Below are positions 11,878 through 22,223 of a stretch of DNA of 64,000 nt, piece by piece. Origin of the DNA: Branchipolynoe longqiensis (Eukaryota; Annelida; Polychaeta; Phyllodocida; Polynoidae); NCBI GenBank assembly GCA_030323885.1, contig CM059188.1, positions 112,126,763 to 112,190,762 on the forward strand. Direction: 5' to 3'. The translations under genes and the position numbers were made by a program. Each line of letters opens with the position of its first letter. Position 1 is the first letter of the stretch. The notes under the pieces are model-generated. The model had not been told where the DNA came from, searched no databases, and saw nothing but the letters and a program-made list of their open reading frames with translations.

Positions 11878-12607
11878 TTAAGCCCCACTCACACATAGCC
11901 GGACGAGCCCCGGATTTTGAGCCGGACCACCCATGGATCAACGGCCCGGACTGTCCCGGACCGCCATGGATAAAATCACTGTTTTCGTCGATTTTTGCCT
12001 CGCAGTCACACTTTCCCGGACGAGCCCCGGACGAGCCCCTGACCACCCGTACCACCGCCGGACTGCCCCCAGTCTGGGGCGGACCGCCCCCGGACGAGGC
12101 CGGACCACCCCCGGACTGCCCCGGACCACCCCCGGACTATCCTAGATCACCCCCGGACTTTCCCGGATCACCCCCGGTCTTACGGGGGCAGTCCGGGAGT
12201 GGTCCATGGCTAGGCCGGGGGTAGTCCTAGATAGTCCGGGGATGGTCCGGGTCAAACCATTGCTCAAAATTACCTCGGACCACCCCCGGACAGACCCGGT
12301 CCACCCCGGACCACCCCCGAAATACCCGGACCACCCCCGGACCACCCCCAGATCAGGCCGGATCAGGCCGGATTGAGCCCAGATCGCAAAATCCCCCAGA
12401 CCACCCCTGATGTTTTAAACATTTTAAAACATCCAGGGCTGAGCCCGGACGGCGCCGGACGAGCCATGGATCAGGCCGGATCAGGGGGTGTCGGCACAGA
12501 TGAGCCACGGACGAGTCATGGATCACCCCGGATCTCCCCGGACCACCCCGGATGGCGGTCCGGGGCTCGTCCGGCCCCTGAACCGGGTATGTGTGACTTG
12601 GGCTTTA
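11878..12607 (-). mobile_element. PAL element 1 (CCGGACCACCCC words)
   Basis: Inverted ends TTAAGCCCCACTCACAC (11878-11894) and GTGTGACTTGGGCTTTA. The interior is made of CCGGACCACCCC, CCGGACGAGCCC and CATGGATCA words, with the strand of the words switching several times. The near-palindromic centre is at 12409-12433 (GATGTTTTAAA on each side). Same subfamily as 16412 and 42013 but inverted relative to them. A second internal terminus-like CAGTCACACTTTCCCGG sits at about 12004. Confidence 0.85.
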
Positions 12608-12934
12608 GTATCCCACAATGCATCCTTAAAGTTGCACAGTCTGAAGGTTTTGAGTTTGTGTCATTATTCTGGGACAAATATATTAGATTGATATATTGTA
12701 ATCTGCCTTACTTCAGTTTGAAGTAACTTTTATTTTAAATGGTGGCTAATTTTGAAGATATTTGAAGTGCAAAAGTGTGAAATTAATTTTAGCAAGCATG
12801 CCAAAACTCTGACGCCATAGGCTTCTGCAGTAACAGATTCTATTGGATTGATTTAGTGTTCCCTTGTATGTAGCAGCAAATGCGTAATAAGTGCATCAGT
12901 ATCTAAGTTAGATATGTAGAATCAAATTTAGATA

Positions 12935-13391
12935 CAGTCTGCTCTGGCTATAATGGAGCCCCATGGGACTGGAGCAAGATGTCGCTATAGAGAGATCTGT
13001 TATAGGCAGAGACTGACTGACGGAATGGGTTGAAACCAATGTTTTTCTATTATACTTGACTGGCTAGGATGGTCCTGATAAAGTCATTTGTACAATTTGT
13101 CATTTGTACAATTAGTCATTTCTACTATTCATCACTTGTACAATTTGTCATTTCTACAAATTGTCATTTGTACAATCGGTCATTTGTACAATTAGACATT
13201 TCTAATATATTATAACTATACAGCATGTCGCTATTGACAGAGAATATTGATCAAATAGGTGAAAAGACGGCTCGTTGTCCGCATAAGACAATGATATTAA
13301 ATTAAAGGGGTGCCGTGATGGGACCAGCACTTTTTGCCGTTATTGACAGAGATTCGTTATTGACAGAGGCTGTTATTGACAGAGTAGATTG
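12935..13391. mobile_element. Pogo-like MITE inside MITE-D (457 bp)
   Basis: Ends CAGTCTGCTCTGGCTATAAT and the inverted TTATTGACAGAGTAGATTG, flanked on both sides by TA (12933-12934 and 13392-13393). Removing it rejoins the MITE-D text. Inside is GTCATTTGTACAATT repeated about eight times. The right end repeats TTATTGACAGAG three times. Confidence 0.82.
13083..13205. repeat. 15-bp tandem repeat (GTCATTTGTACAATT)
   Basis: About eight imperfect copies within the pogo-like MITE. Variants include GTCATTTCTACAA and ATCACTTGTACAATT. Confidence 0.88.
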
Positions 13392-13688
13392 TAATTGTTT
13401 TGAAAATGTGAAGCTTTACGGGATTATGCAGCTTTAATGCTTACGGCATATCTGTTACTAGCAGATGAGACGGTTTTCTTTAGTCTGCTCGCACTACCCA
13501 TTACGGTGCTAAATTCCAAAGGCCACATTAATCATTCATCGTTAAGCATCGGGTTCCGACAATCTGTGAAAATAACTCTTCCAGAATTCCTGATCAGGAA
13601 TTGCCAGGAATGTTGGTTTTCAACATTTATAAGAACCAAGTCAACATAGAGAGACTGCATACTATTGTACTAAACCTGCGCAAAGTAA

Positions 13689-14022
13689 AGCTTGTTTTAT
13701 TTAACGACGCCTCTAGAGCACATTGATTTTCATCATCGGCTATTGGATGTCAAACATATATGGTCACTCTGACATATTTCTCTGGAGGAAACCTGCTGCC
13801 ACCTCATAGGCTATACTTTCCGATAAGCAGCAAGGGGTCTTTTATATGCACTTTCCCACAAACAGGACAGCACATGCCACAGCCTTTGAGGAACCAGTTG
13901 TGGACCACTGGTTGGAACAGAAAATAGCCCAAACTGTAAATGTGTCCACTGAGCAGGATTGATAGGATGACCCACACATTCACAGGTGAACACTCTACCG
14001 CCTGAGCTACGTCCCGCTCCTA
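13689..14022 (-). mobile_element. SINE-E, minus strand, full length
   Basis: The tRNA-like head on the minus strand (14022 downward) reads GGGACGTAGCTCAGGCGGTA, then GAGTGTTCACCTGTGAATG. The conserved core includes CAGTTGTGGACCACTGG, CTTTTATATGCACTTTCCCA (as complement) and GCTATTGGATGTCAAACAT, and ends in TTTTATTTAACGACGCC. A second copy lies at 62078-62950. To my knowledge this SINE type is widespread in mollusc genomes. Confidence 0.9.
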
Positions 14023-14162
14023 AAACTGCACAGAAACTTTGCATGTTCACAAGTACTATGCTTGAACATAGTGTATTTATTCCTTTAACTAACTATTCGC
14101 TGGTATTAAGTTATACCCTATTCTGGCCAGAGGGTATCTGAGTCATGCTCAAATTCTATCTT

Positions 14163-14400
14163 GAAGATTTAAAGATTTATACTGCCTATCATGGATAAGT
14201 CTGAATAGACTTGTTTTCACCATTAGACAGTTTATTGAAAGGAAGCCAGAGCCTACGCTTTTGCTGACTCAAAGGATTTTTAACCTCTCACACCACATAG
14301 ACATGATATGAGAGCAACCAGCCTTTGATGACACTGTAAGTTATACACAGCGGTGGAAATACAAATTGGCAGATGTTGGGGGGGGGGGGGCATGGGGAAT
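14163..14400 (-). mobile_element. SINE-B, minus strand, head-truncated
   Basis: Contains TTCACCATTAGACAGTTTAT, CACACCACATAGACATG, AGTTATACACAGCGGTGG and AATTGGCAGA in the same order as 26003-26272. A G-run at 14378-14390 replaces the usual start of the head. No tRNA-like part remains. Confidence 0.88.
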
Positions 14401-14402
14401 TC

Positions 14403-15235
14403 TTAAAACTGCATAGTCCGATGAAAACAAGGAAATATTCAAAACCGACGCAATTATCTAGATTTGATTCTACATAACCAACTTAAGATACCGGTGCACT
14501 TATTAAGCATTTGTCACCCCACAGAAGTGTCAAATTTCTGACACCATAGTGTAAAGTTGACGGCTGGCGGTATGAGTGGTGTGGACAGGCTAATGAGAAA
14601 TCAATACAGGTAATGAAGGAAAGTAGATAAAGAGTGAAAGGTAAGAGAGAGAGACTCTCTCATTTATTACTTTTATAGGTTCCAGAACAAGATGGTGGTG
14701 ACCACATGATCCAATCTTCCAATCCCTAACAAGCATTCCTCTAACCACCAATGAGGGTTCAATAGCCCTGTCACCAAGGCATGGTTAGGTCTGTCTCTGG
14801 GACAGGGATCCATAAATAACTCTAGAGGGGAGGGAGTATGTGAGGCAACTTCTCAAAGACTGTCCATCTAAGAAGTGACACTCTTTCTCTATACTATTTT
14901 ACTATACACTTTCTATCTTTATGAGTAATAGTTTACCAACTCCACATATCCCTCATATGCCTTGGGTTTTATTTATTACCATTTACCATTTTATAGACAA
15001 GTTGCAATTTATTATAGTAGAGTTCATATATCCCTCATATGTCATAATATCGGAAGATTTTACAATAGGCTTCAGCCGTGACAGGTCTTATTAAATTGGC
15101 TTAGTATGCCCTTCTATGCAGCACCAAATACTGAATAAGCCCATTAGTATATAACTAGGACATGTAAGATCAAATCTTGGTAAATGTTTTGGTTTGAAAA
15201 TGTGATGCTTGCTTCAAACTATGCAGCTTTAATCA
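14403..15235. mobile_element. MITE-D copy 2, split by a solo LTR
   Basis: The left end TTAAAACTGCATAGTCCGAT (14403) and right end ACTATGCAGCTTTAA (15235) are inverted repeats of each other. The internal text matches the copy at 28395. An inverted LTR at 14550-15064 splits the word CACCATAG/GCTTC. Confidence 0.88.
14550..15064 (-). mobile_element. Solo LTR, minus strand, TSD ATAG
   Basis: Ends TGTAAAGTTGACG and GAAGATTTTACA, flanked by ATAG at 14546-14549 and 15065-15068. It matches the copy at 62152-62677 (inverted): CCTCATATGCC, TTACTCATAAAG-like and AGTCTCTCTCTCTTACC-type text. TG..CA ends, length of about 515 bp and a 4-bp TSD support a solo LTR. Confidence 0.87.
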
Positions 15236-15256
15236 TTGAATGACACCAGTTCCAAT

Positions 15257-15746
15257 TTAAGCCCCTGTCAGACCTTGCCGGACTGGGGAACCGGACACTG
15301 TCCGGTACTGTACGGCGATGTTTGGGTACCGTCCGGTACCCATCCGGCGGTGTCCGGTGGTGTCCGGCGGTCTCCGGTACAAGTTTTGAACATGTTCAAA
15401 ACTTCTACCGGACTGACGTGTCCGGTTGGTGTCCGGTATGTCCGGTACCCATCCGGTACCCATCATTACATGTCCGGTACCCATCCGTTGGTGTACGGTT
15501 TGTCCGTTTTTGTCTGGTATATGTCCGGTACCCATCTGTTACGTGTCCGGTTCTTGTCCGGTTCTCGTCCAGTACATGTACGGTACATGTACGGTACTTA
15601 TCCGGTTGTCCGGCGGCAATTAACCCAATTTTAGTCTCCATTTCGATACATTTCGATAGATTTCTTCACCGGACAACACCGGACTAGAAAATTCTTTGTC
15701 CGGTGGTCTCCGGTACTCAGTCCGGTACGGTGTGACAATGACTTTA
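15257..15746. mobile_element. PAL element 2 (CCGGTACC words)
   Basis: Ends TTTAAGCCCCTGTCAGACC and CGGTGTGACAATGACTTTA. The arms consist of CCGGTACCCATCCGG, TGTCCGGTGG and GTACATGTACGG words. At 15381-15404 lies an exact 24-bp palindrome (AAGTTTTGAACA followed by its reverse complement), the cleanest form of the family centre. The centre sits 125 bp from the left end and 340 bp from the right. Confidence 0.88.
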
Positions 15747-15945
15747 GGCACATGTGGTGGGATTGGTCAAACAAGACTCAGTTTGTCAATCTTTGATGAC
15801 CGAAAAAAAAATCACCATTAAATTTGCGTGCGAACGGTAATTAACGGGCGAAAGAAAGGTATTTTTTTTAGACAAATTTTACCTGACATGATTTCCAATA
15901 AGTGAGCTTGACCGCTCCACCGTGGATGGACTTTTTCTCATTCTT

Positions 15946-16257
15946 GTTGTTGTTGTTGGTTGTTGTTTTACATCCTAGCAACATCTAAGGTCATATCAGG
16001 ACGTGTACCGTCTTGTGACAGTCGTACTCATGCCAGCACAAGTCAGGCCGGCAGCACAATGACCCAATATCCGATTCAGTCACATTATCCTGACACTGAG
16101 CTAACCAGTCCTTGCCCTATCCTATTAATGCCAAGCACCAGGCTAGGAAGTGACAAGTATCAATTTAATAGGTTATTGGTTTGACTAGACCGGGAACCTA
16201 ACTCCCGACCTTCTGGACGCGAAGCTCGCGCTCTACCGATTAGGCCACCGTGCCCGG
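15946..16257 (-). mobile_element. SINE-A, head type 1, with 12-bp TSD
   Basis: Inverted copy with the head at its right end (complement of GGTGGCCTAATCGGTAGAGC) and a GTTGTTGTTG-type tail at the left. Bracketed by TTTCTCATTCTT at 15934-15945 and 16258-16269. The central block is damaged: the CAGTGGGGCAGCACTATAAA segment is missing. Confidence 0.92.
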
Positions 16258-16411
16258 TTTCTCATTCTTTTCAAATCACACCAAATACCTTTTGTGATCA
16301 ATGCTACTGCTATGTGTACTGTATGGTACTCTGTTATATACAGACTGTCATATACCGACCAATAAACAAATGTTCTTACTGATCATGAAACAGACATCTA
16401 ACGAGTCTTTA

Positions 16412-17084
16412 TTTAAAGCCCCAGTCACACTACCCGGATCAGGGGCCGGACCAGCCCCAGATGGTGATCCGGCGTGGTGCGTGGCGATGCGGCGTGATCC
16501 ATGGCTGGTCCTTGGTGATCCGTGGCTGGTCCAGCCTCATCCGGGGTCCCCCCGGATGTTTTAAACTGTTTAAAACATCCGGAGTGGTCCGGGGCATTTT
16601 GCAATTCCTGGCTCGATCCGGCATCGTCTTGGATGATCCGGGGGTAATCCGGGGGTGGTCCGGGTCGTCTGGGGGTGCCCCGGGGGTAGTCCGTGTACCA
16701 TCCGGGGCCACGGTTTAACCCGGACCAGCCCCGGACTAGCCCCGACATAGCCACGGACAACTCCCGGACTGCCCGGATAAGACCCGGACAAGCCGGATGA
16801 GCACGGATTAGCCATGGATCGCCACAGAGCAAGTCCACTTCAAATCCGCGACTACTCCGTGGACACACTGAGTAGTCTGGGGGGTGGTCCGGCTCAGTCC
16901 GGGGGCGATCCGGCCTCTGGTATGGGGCTAGTCCGTGGCTCATCTGGGTAGGTGTGACCGCGAGGCCAAAAACGACCAAAATGGTGATTTTATCCTGGGC
17001 TGTCCGGGACAGTCCAGGCGACTGGTCCGGGGGTGGTCCGGCTAAAAATCCGGGGCTCATCCGGGTAGGTGTGACTTGGGCTTA
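16412..17084 (+). mobile_element. PAL element 3 (CCGGGGGTGGTCC words)
   Basis: Ends TTTAAAGCCCCAGTCACAC and GTGTGACTTGGGCTTAAA. The centre at 16554-16580 has 13-bp perfect arms (GGATGTTTTAAAC on each side) around one base. Words include CGGGGGTGGTCCGG, GATCCGTGGCTGG and CATCCGGGG. Near the right, GGTAGGTGTGACCGCGAGG (about 16949) is an internal copy of the element's own end. Confidence 0.87.
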
Positions 17085-17309
17085 AAAAGTAATACATATT
17101 AAAGCTGTATAATCCGATTAAACAGTTAAACCCTGTATTAGATATGGGTTTCCTCTGTGTTGATGCCCAAGTATTATTATTATACTGGAATATATTGAAA
17201 CCAACGCCTAGCATAATTACAATACGGCCAGATTCCCACGGCTGTAAACCCAACATTGCTTCGGGTTGAAGGTTAATGGTCTTTAATAATGCATTACTGC
17301 TCTTCATTG

Positions 17310-17668
17310 AGAGACCAGACGGGGTGGCCGAATGAGTTGAGCATCCGTCTCCTGTTTTGGGGGATCGGGGGATCTGAACCCATGGGATCATCTGTTCAAA
17401 CCCTTGTCAAGTCAAACCAAACACTTAAAATTGTATACTTGTCGCTTCCTAGCCAGGCGCTCGGCATTATTAGGATAGGGCAAGGACTGGTTGGCTCAGT
17501 GTCAGGATAATATGACTGAGTGGGATATCAATCAGGTCATGGTGCTGGTGGCCTGGTCTCCCAGTGCGGCAGCAATATAAAGTTGCCATGAGTGCGCACT
17601 GTCACACATTGATACCCGTCCTGATATGACATTAGATGTTTCTAGGACGTAAAACAACAACAAACAAA
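17310..17668 (+). mobile_element. SINE-A, head type 2, with 10-bp TSD
   Basis: Head GGCCGAATGAGTTGAGCATC, followed by an expanded GGGATCGGGGGATCTGAACC region. Full body, and tail AACAACAACAAACAAA. CTCTTCATTG at 17300-17309 and 17669-17678 is the target-site duplication. Confidence 0.93.
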
Positions 17669-17972
17669 CTCTTCATTGGTCTTGTTGGGAATAGAGTTAT
17701 GTCTAACCACATTCATTGTCATACACTCACTTAGACTAGGCTCTTTAACTCATTTATAATGTATATCAACGACCAGCATTACAATACTTGAGAGACCAAG
17801 ATGGACCGCTCTTTACCATAAAAGAAGAAGAAAAAAGATTATACTGGTTAAGACATTGAATATAATCCGACGTTGTCCTGATATATTAGACATATATACG
17901 ACGGACACTGGTCAACATCTGGTGGAGGCGAGCTGGGCCGAGATGACGCCATCGGTAGAGTGTCTTACGGAG

Positions 17973-18032
17973 TATAATAATGATAATGATAATGATAATT
18001 ATTATGATAATGATAATAATAATAAATATTCC
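17973..18032. repeat. (AATGAT)n / (AAT)n microsatellite
   Basis: AT-rich microsatellite followed by ATTCCCTTCCGTGAGATTAT and ACTCGCATAATACGTTAT. Nearly the same post-repeat sequence follows the AAT run at about 51749-51785, so this is the 3' end of a dispersed repeat rather than an isolated microsatellite. Confidence 0.75.
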
Positions 18033-18068
18033 CTTCCGTGAGATTATACTCGCATAATACGTTATTCA

Positions 18069-18394
18069 TTAAACCCCAGTCACACTATGGCTTGTGACCA
18101 CTTGCGACCACTTTGCGACCACTTTGAACCACAGTCGCCAGCGACCTCCTTGCGACTAAAGCAATGGTGACTGACCTCTGGCCGACCAGATTGGTCGCAA
18201 AGAGTTTTTAGTGCAGTAGCTGCAACCTCCTTGTGACCATTCTGATCGCAAGGAGGTCAGCGACAACTGGGGACCACTTTGCAACCATTTTGCAACCACT
18301 TTGTGACCACTTTGCGACCAATTGCGACCTCTTTGCGACCAATCCTTTTTGGTGGTCGTAAAGAGGTCGCAAGCAGTAGTGTGACTGGGGCATA
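18069..18394. mobile_element. PAL element 4 (GCGACCACTTT words)
   Basis: Ends TTAAACCCCAGTCACACT and AGTGTGACTGGGGCATAA are inverted repeats. Arms are built from TTGCGACCACTTTGCGACC and TTGCGACCTCTTTGCGACC, switching strand near 18195-18260 (GGTCGCAAAG, GCAAGGAGGTC). Smallest member (326 bp). The usual TTTTGAACATGTTC centre is not evident. Confidence 0.82.
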
Positions 18395-18616
18395 ATTTGT
18401 TAATTTCAATTATAAGATACTTTTGTAAACCTATAATTTCAAATGTCAGAAAAGGCCGGAGGGTGGGAAAAATTCACGTGACGTGAAGACCAGGACAGAG
18501 TGGTGGCCGGGTAAGTGTGGGCCTGCGTATATATGAATAAGAGAATGGCCACCGTGGGGTAGGGGTGATGGCGAGGTTGATTGTTGAAGAGCAATACAAG
18601 GGCCGGATATTTGTCG

Positions 18617-18918
18617 AGTGTTCTCTGTGGCAGAGTGGTTAGAGTGTCTGACTTTTTTCTAGGTTGGACTCCTAATCTGAAGGTCGGTGGTTCAATCCAC
18701 CAAGCCATCACCTCTGCCAATATGGACGTCCACCGATGTGCATAATTTACAGCATCATTAAAGGTTGTTTGCTCTTAGACCATATCTATTTGGTGGGGGA
18801 GGTAAATTTTCCCTTGGGTTGGTAAAAGTGTAGGTTCTAGCTTTCTATCGACTAACTGTCTAATGGTGAAAACAAGACTATTCAGACTTATCAATAATAG
18901 GCAGGATAAATCTTCAAG
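18617..18918 (+). mobile_element. SINE-B, plus strand, full length
   Basis: Head GTGGCAGAGTGGTTAGAGTG, TCTGACTTTTTTCTAGG, GGACTCCTAATCTGAAGG, GGTGGTTCAATCC. The body has CCACCGATGTGCATAATTTA, CAGCATCATTAAAGG and CTGTCTAATGGTGAAAACAA. The CTCCTAA loop with CAGA/TCTG-like flanks resembles tRNA-Arg(CCU), which is an inference. A T6 run lies between the A and B boxes. Confidence 0.9.
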
Positions 18919-19010
18919 AGAGAGAGACACACTCGAGCATGTCTGCGGGTATGGTCAGCTGGTCTCTGTCAGTCTCAGGCACTGTGACCTGGAGCGGTGA
19001 TGGTCGGATT

Positions 19011-19380
19011 GGGTTGGTTAGTTGTTGGAGTTTTCCATCCTGACAACATCTAAGGTCATATCAGGACAGGTACCGACATCTGACAGTGTGCGCTCACGGC
19101 GACTTTATAGTGCTGCCCCAACGGGAGACCAGGCCACCAGCAGCATGACCTGATATCCCACTCAGTCACATTATCCTGAGACTGAGCCAACCAGTCCTTG
19201 CCATATCCTAATAATGCCGAGCGCCTAGCTAGGAAGTGACAAGTATACAAGTTTAAGTCTTTGGTTTGACTCGACCAGGTTTGACTCGACCAGGTTTGTT
19301 CGAACCCATACGTTCGAATCCCATGATCAACAAAAACGGGAGACGGACGCTCAACTCATTCGGCCATCCCGTCTGGTCTG
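19011..19380 (-). mobile_element. SINE-A, head type 2, minus strand
   Basis: Full inverted copy. The segment TTTGACTCGACCAGG is duplicated in tandem at 19264-19293. Head complement ACTCATTCGGCCATCCCGTC at about 19352-19371. Imperfect flanks GGTCGGATTGGGTT (19002) and GGTCGGGTTCGGGTT (19380) may be the TSD. Confidence 0.9.
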
Positions 19381-19639
19381 GTCGGGTTCGGGTTCACACT
19401 GAAAGATTGTCAGTCAGCGGCAGAGAATGGCCATTTCAAACCCGGGTACTGCAGTCAAGGTCTTCCTTGGAACAGTTGGCCCAACACTCTGCTGGTGGCC
19501 CCACCAGTGGCTGTTGAAGGCACTAAATGCTTGGTTCAGAAGAAAGCTGCTAAATGAGGCCAACAAACACCAAGTGGCCTTATGCTAGTATGTCCTCTGA
19601 TCATTCTCGCTGATATTCATCTTACCATGTGACCAGAGC

Positions 19640-21000
19640 ACAACCAATAGGCTAACATAGAGGACAGCAAACAGGCCAATATAGAGGAGAGCAAACAGGC
19701 CAGGATAGAACACAAGAATCAGGCCAGCAAAGAGCGCAGCAGACAGGCCAGCATATATCACAGCAAACAGGCCAACATAGAGCACAGTAATCAGGTCAAC
19801 ATAGCACAGCAAACATGTCAGGATAGAGCACAGCAAACATGTCAGGATAGAGCACAGCAAACAGGCCAACACACAGCACAGCAAACAGGCCAACACACAG
19901 CACAGCAAACAGGCCAACACACAGTACAGCAAACAGGCCAACACACAGCACAGCAAACATACCAACACACAGCACAGCAAACAGGCCAACACACAGCACA
20001 GCAAACAGGCCAACACACAGCACAGCAAACAGGCCTACACACAGCACAGCAAACATGCCAACACACAGCAGAGCAAACATACCAATACACAGCACAGCAA
20101 ACAGGCCAACACACAACACAGCAAACAGGCCAACACACAGCACAGCGAACATGCCAACACACAGCACACCAAACAGGCCAACACACAGCACACCAAACAG
20201 GCCAACACAAAGCACACCAAACAAGCCAACACACAGCCCAAGAAACATGACACCACAGAGCACAGGGAGCAGGCCAACACAGAGCACAGCAAACAGGCCA
20301 ACACAGAGCAAACCAACACAGGCCAATATAAAGCACACCAATCAGGCCAATACACAGCACAGGAAACAGGCCACTACAGGGCACAGGAAACAGCCCAACA
20401 GAGAGCACAGCAAACAGGCCAACAAAGCACAGAAAACAGGCCAGCACAGAGCACAGTGAACAGGCCAGGATAGAGCATAGCAAACATGCCAACATAAAGG
20501 CAGAAAACAGCCAACACAGCACAGCAAACAGGCCAATATAGAGCACAGCAAACAGGCCGAAATACAGCACAGCAAACAGGCCAACACAGCACAGCAAACA
20601 AACAGGCCAACATGCAGCACAACAAACAGGCCAACACACAGCACAGAAAAAGCCCATCACAGCACAGCAAACAGGGCAACACACAGCACAGCAAACAGGC
20701 CAAAACAGCACAGCAAACAGGCCAACACACAGCACAGCAGACAGGCCAACATACAACACAACAAACAGGCCAACACAGCACAACAAACAGGACAACACAC
20801 AGCACACCAAATAGGCCAACACACAGCACAGCAAACAGGCCAGCAGACAGCTAGCAAACAGGCCAGTACATGGCATAGGAAACAGGCCAGTACAGAGCAT
20901 AGCAAACAGGCCAACACAGCACAGCAAACAGACAAGCCAGAAGGGAAGCCGCGTCAATCCTTATCTGAAGAGACAAGTACATTATAACCGAATAGACAGA
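19640..21000. repeat. 24-bp minisatellite (8-codon period)
   Basis: About 50 units of ACACAGCACAGCAAACAGGC with CAAC joining them. The unit is almost invariant at 19860-20170 and decays outwards; traces (CAGACCAGC, GAACAGG) continue to about 21380. The 24-bp unit keeps all three minus-strand frames open (AVLCVGLF, PVCCAVCW and similar), which explains the frames of up to 371 codons. Not a gene. Confidence 0.95.
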
Positions 21001-21916
21001 GACCATCACAGAAGAGAACAGGCATACTAGTACAAAACAGAGCACAAGAAAAGAAAATACATTTAAGCAGAGCAGACCAGCATAAAACAGAATGTAGGAG
21101 ACAGCCCAGAGACCAGCAGACCAGCATCGAACAAAGCCAGAAGACAAACAGATTGTCTTATCTGATCAAGATAAATCAGAGCAGCACAGCACAGACCAGG
21201 CGATAGACCAAGGGACTTGAGTTTATCTGAACAAACTAGAACATGATTTCACCAACCAAAAGAAACAGCAAACCAAAGGAGACAAGTGTAGACATGAACA
21301 GGTAGGAGACTAGAACATACCAGTTCGGAACAGAGCAGATCGTGCGGAACAGGCCAGAGCATATGTGACGAGTAGTACAGGCCCTTACGCAGGAAATGGG
21401 GTGGTTTCGTGCAGATTTGTCTACAAGCATTAAATTTGGCACATTTGTAGACGTGAACTTACTAAGTTGATTGTTGGAGGGTGCCAAAGCCGGCCCTTAT
21501 TGGGGCTTCAATATTGGCTAAATCCAAGATGGCTGCCAGTCACTATTTGATTTTGTCGTAACTTCACAACCGAAAGTCATAGGATCCTGAGTGAAACCTC
21601 TTTTTATATGGTTTTGACTTCAAGGATTCCAAATCTGAAATCTGTTTTGAACTAGAAAATGGGTTATTTTCCAAAACGCATTACAATAAGATTACAAAAG
21701 TTGTGTTACCACTACATTGCCAATGGACCACAATTCAGTCAGTGCATATTCAAGTTTTGATGTGTGCCATGAATCTATGCAGCCTGCTGTGTATCTTCAC
21801 GCATATGCTCTAGGGGCAGACAAAAATAAAAGTTTTCTTGAACAAAGAAAATAATTCATTGCACTTTGAATAAGACTATGTGCTGTCCAGAGCAGAGACG
21901 ATTTGTTGGGGGGGGG
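21001..21916. other. Decayed array edge, then unannotated spacer
   Basis: To about 21380 degraded CAGAGCA/GACCAGCA words remain from the 24-bp array. From 21400 to 21900 the DNA looks unique (AGGATCCTGAGTGAAACCTC at about 21583) with no recognisable gene or element. Confidence 0.45.
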
Positions 21917-22137
21917 TAGATTAGTTGATTGAACAGGGGAAATTTCAATCGTAAACGATTGGTCTTCCTCATTCCACTGCTCCTTGCCACATCCTGCCGA
22001 GCGCTAGGCTAGGAAGCAACAAGTATCAATGTTTAAGTCATTGGTTTGACTCAATCAGGGTGTGCACGCACGATCCCACGATCTACCAGAATGGGTTAGG
22101 CTGCTCAACTCATTCGGTCATCCCATCTGGTTAAGAT
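21917..22137 (-). mobile_element. SINE-C (A body, different tail), minus strand
   Basis: Left end has AACAGGGGAAATTTCAATCG and TTGGTCTTCCTCATTCCAC, then CTGCTCCTTGCC joins the SINE-A text AGGCTAGGAAGCAACAAGTA. The head is type 2 (complement at 22085-22136). This short SINE ends where SINE-A continues, and the same junction recurs at 28853-29070. Confidence 0.85.
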
Positions 22138-22223
22138 TTACCAGAGCTGACTAAAGCAGACACGAACAGGCCCACGTATACCAGACCACACCAAAGTTAA
22201 GCACCACGGACCACACGATACAA

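Larger units (their letters stand above)
12626..13437. mobile_element. MITE-D copy 1, interrupted
   Basis: Starts TTAAAGTTGCACAGTC (12626) and ends ATGCAGCTTTAA (13437), matching the ends of the intact copy at 28395-28749. Internal text AGCAAGCATGCCAAAACTCT and GACGCCATAGGCTTCTGCAG is shared with it. A pogo-like MITE (12935-13391) interrupts it. Confidence 0.88.

Noticed and set aside
19842..20957. 371-codon minus frame (Cys/Val/Leu/Ala rich) resembling a membrane protein
   Set aside because: Product of the 24-bp satellite, which stays open in several frames at once.
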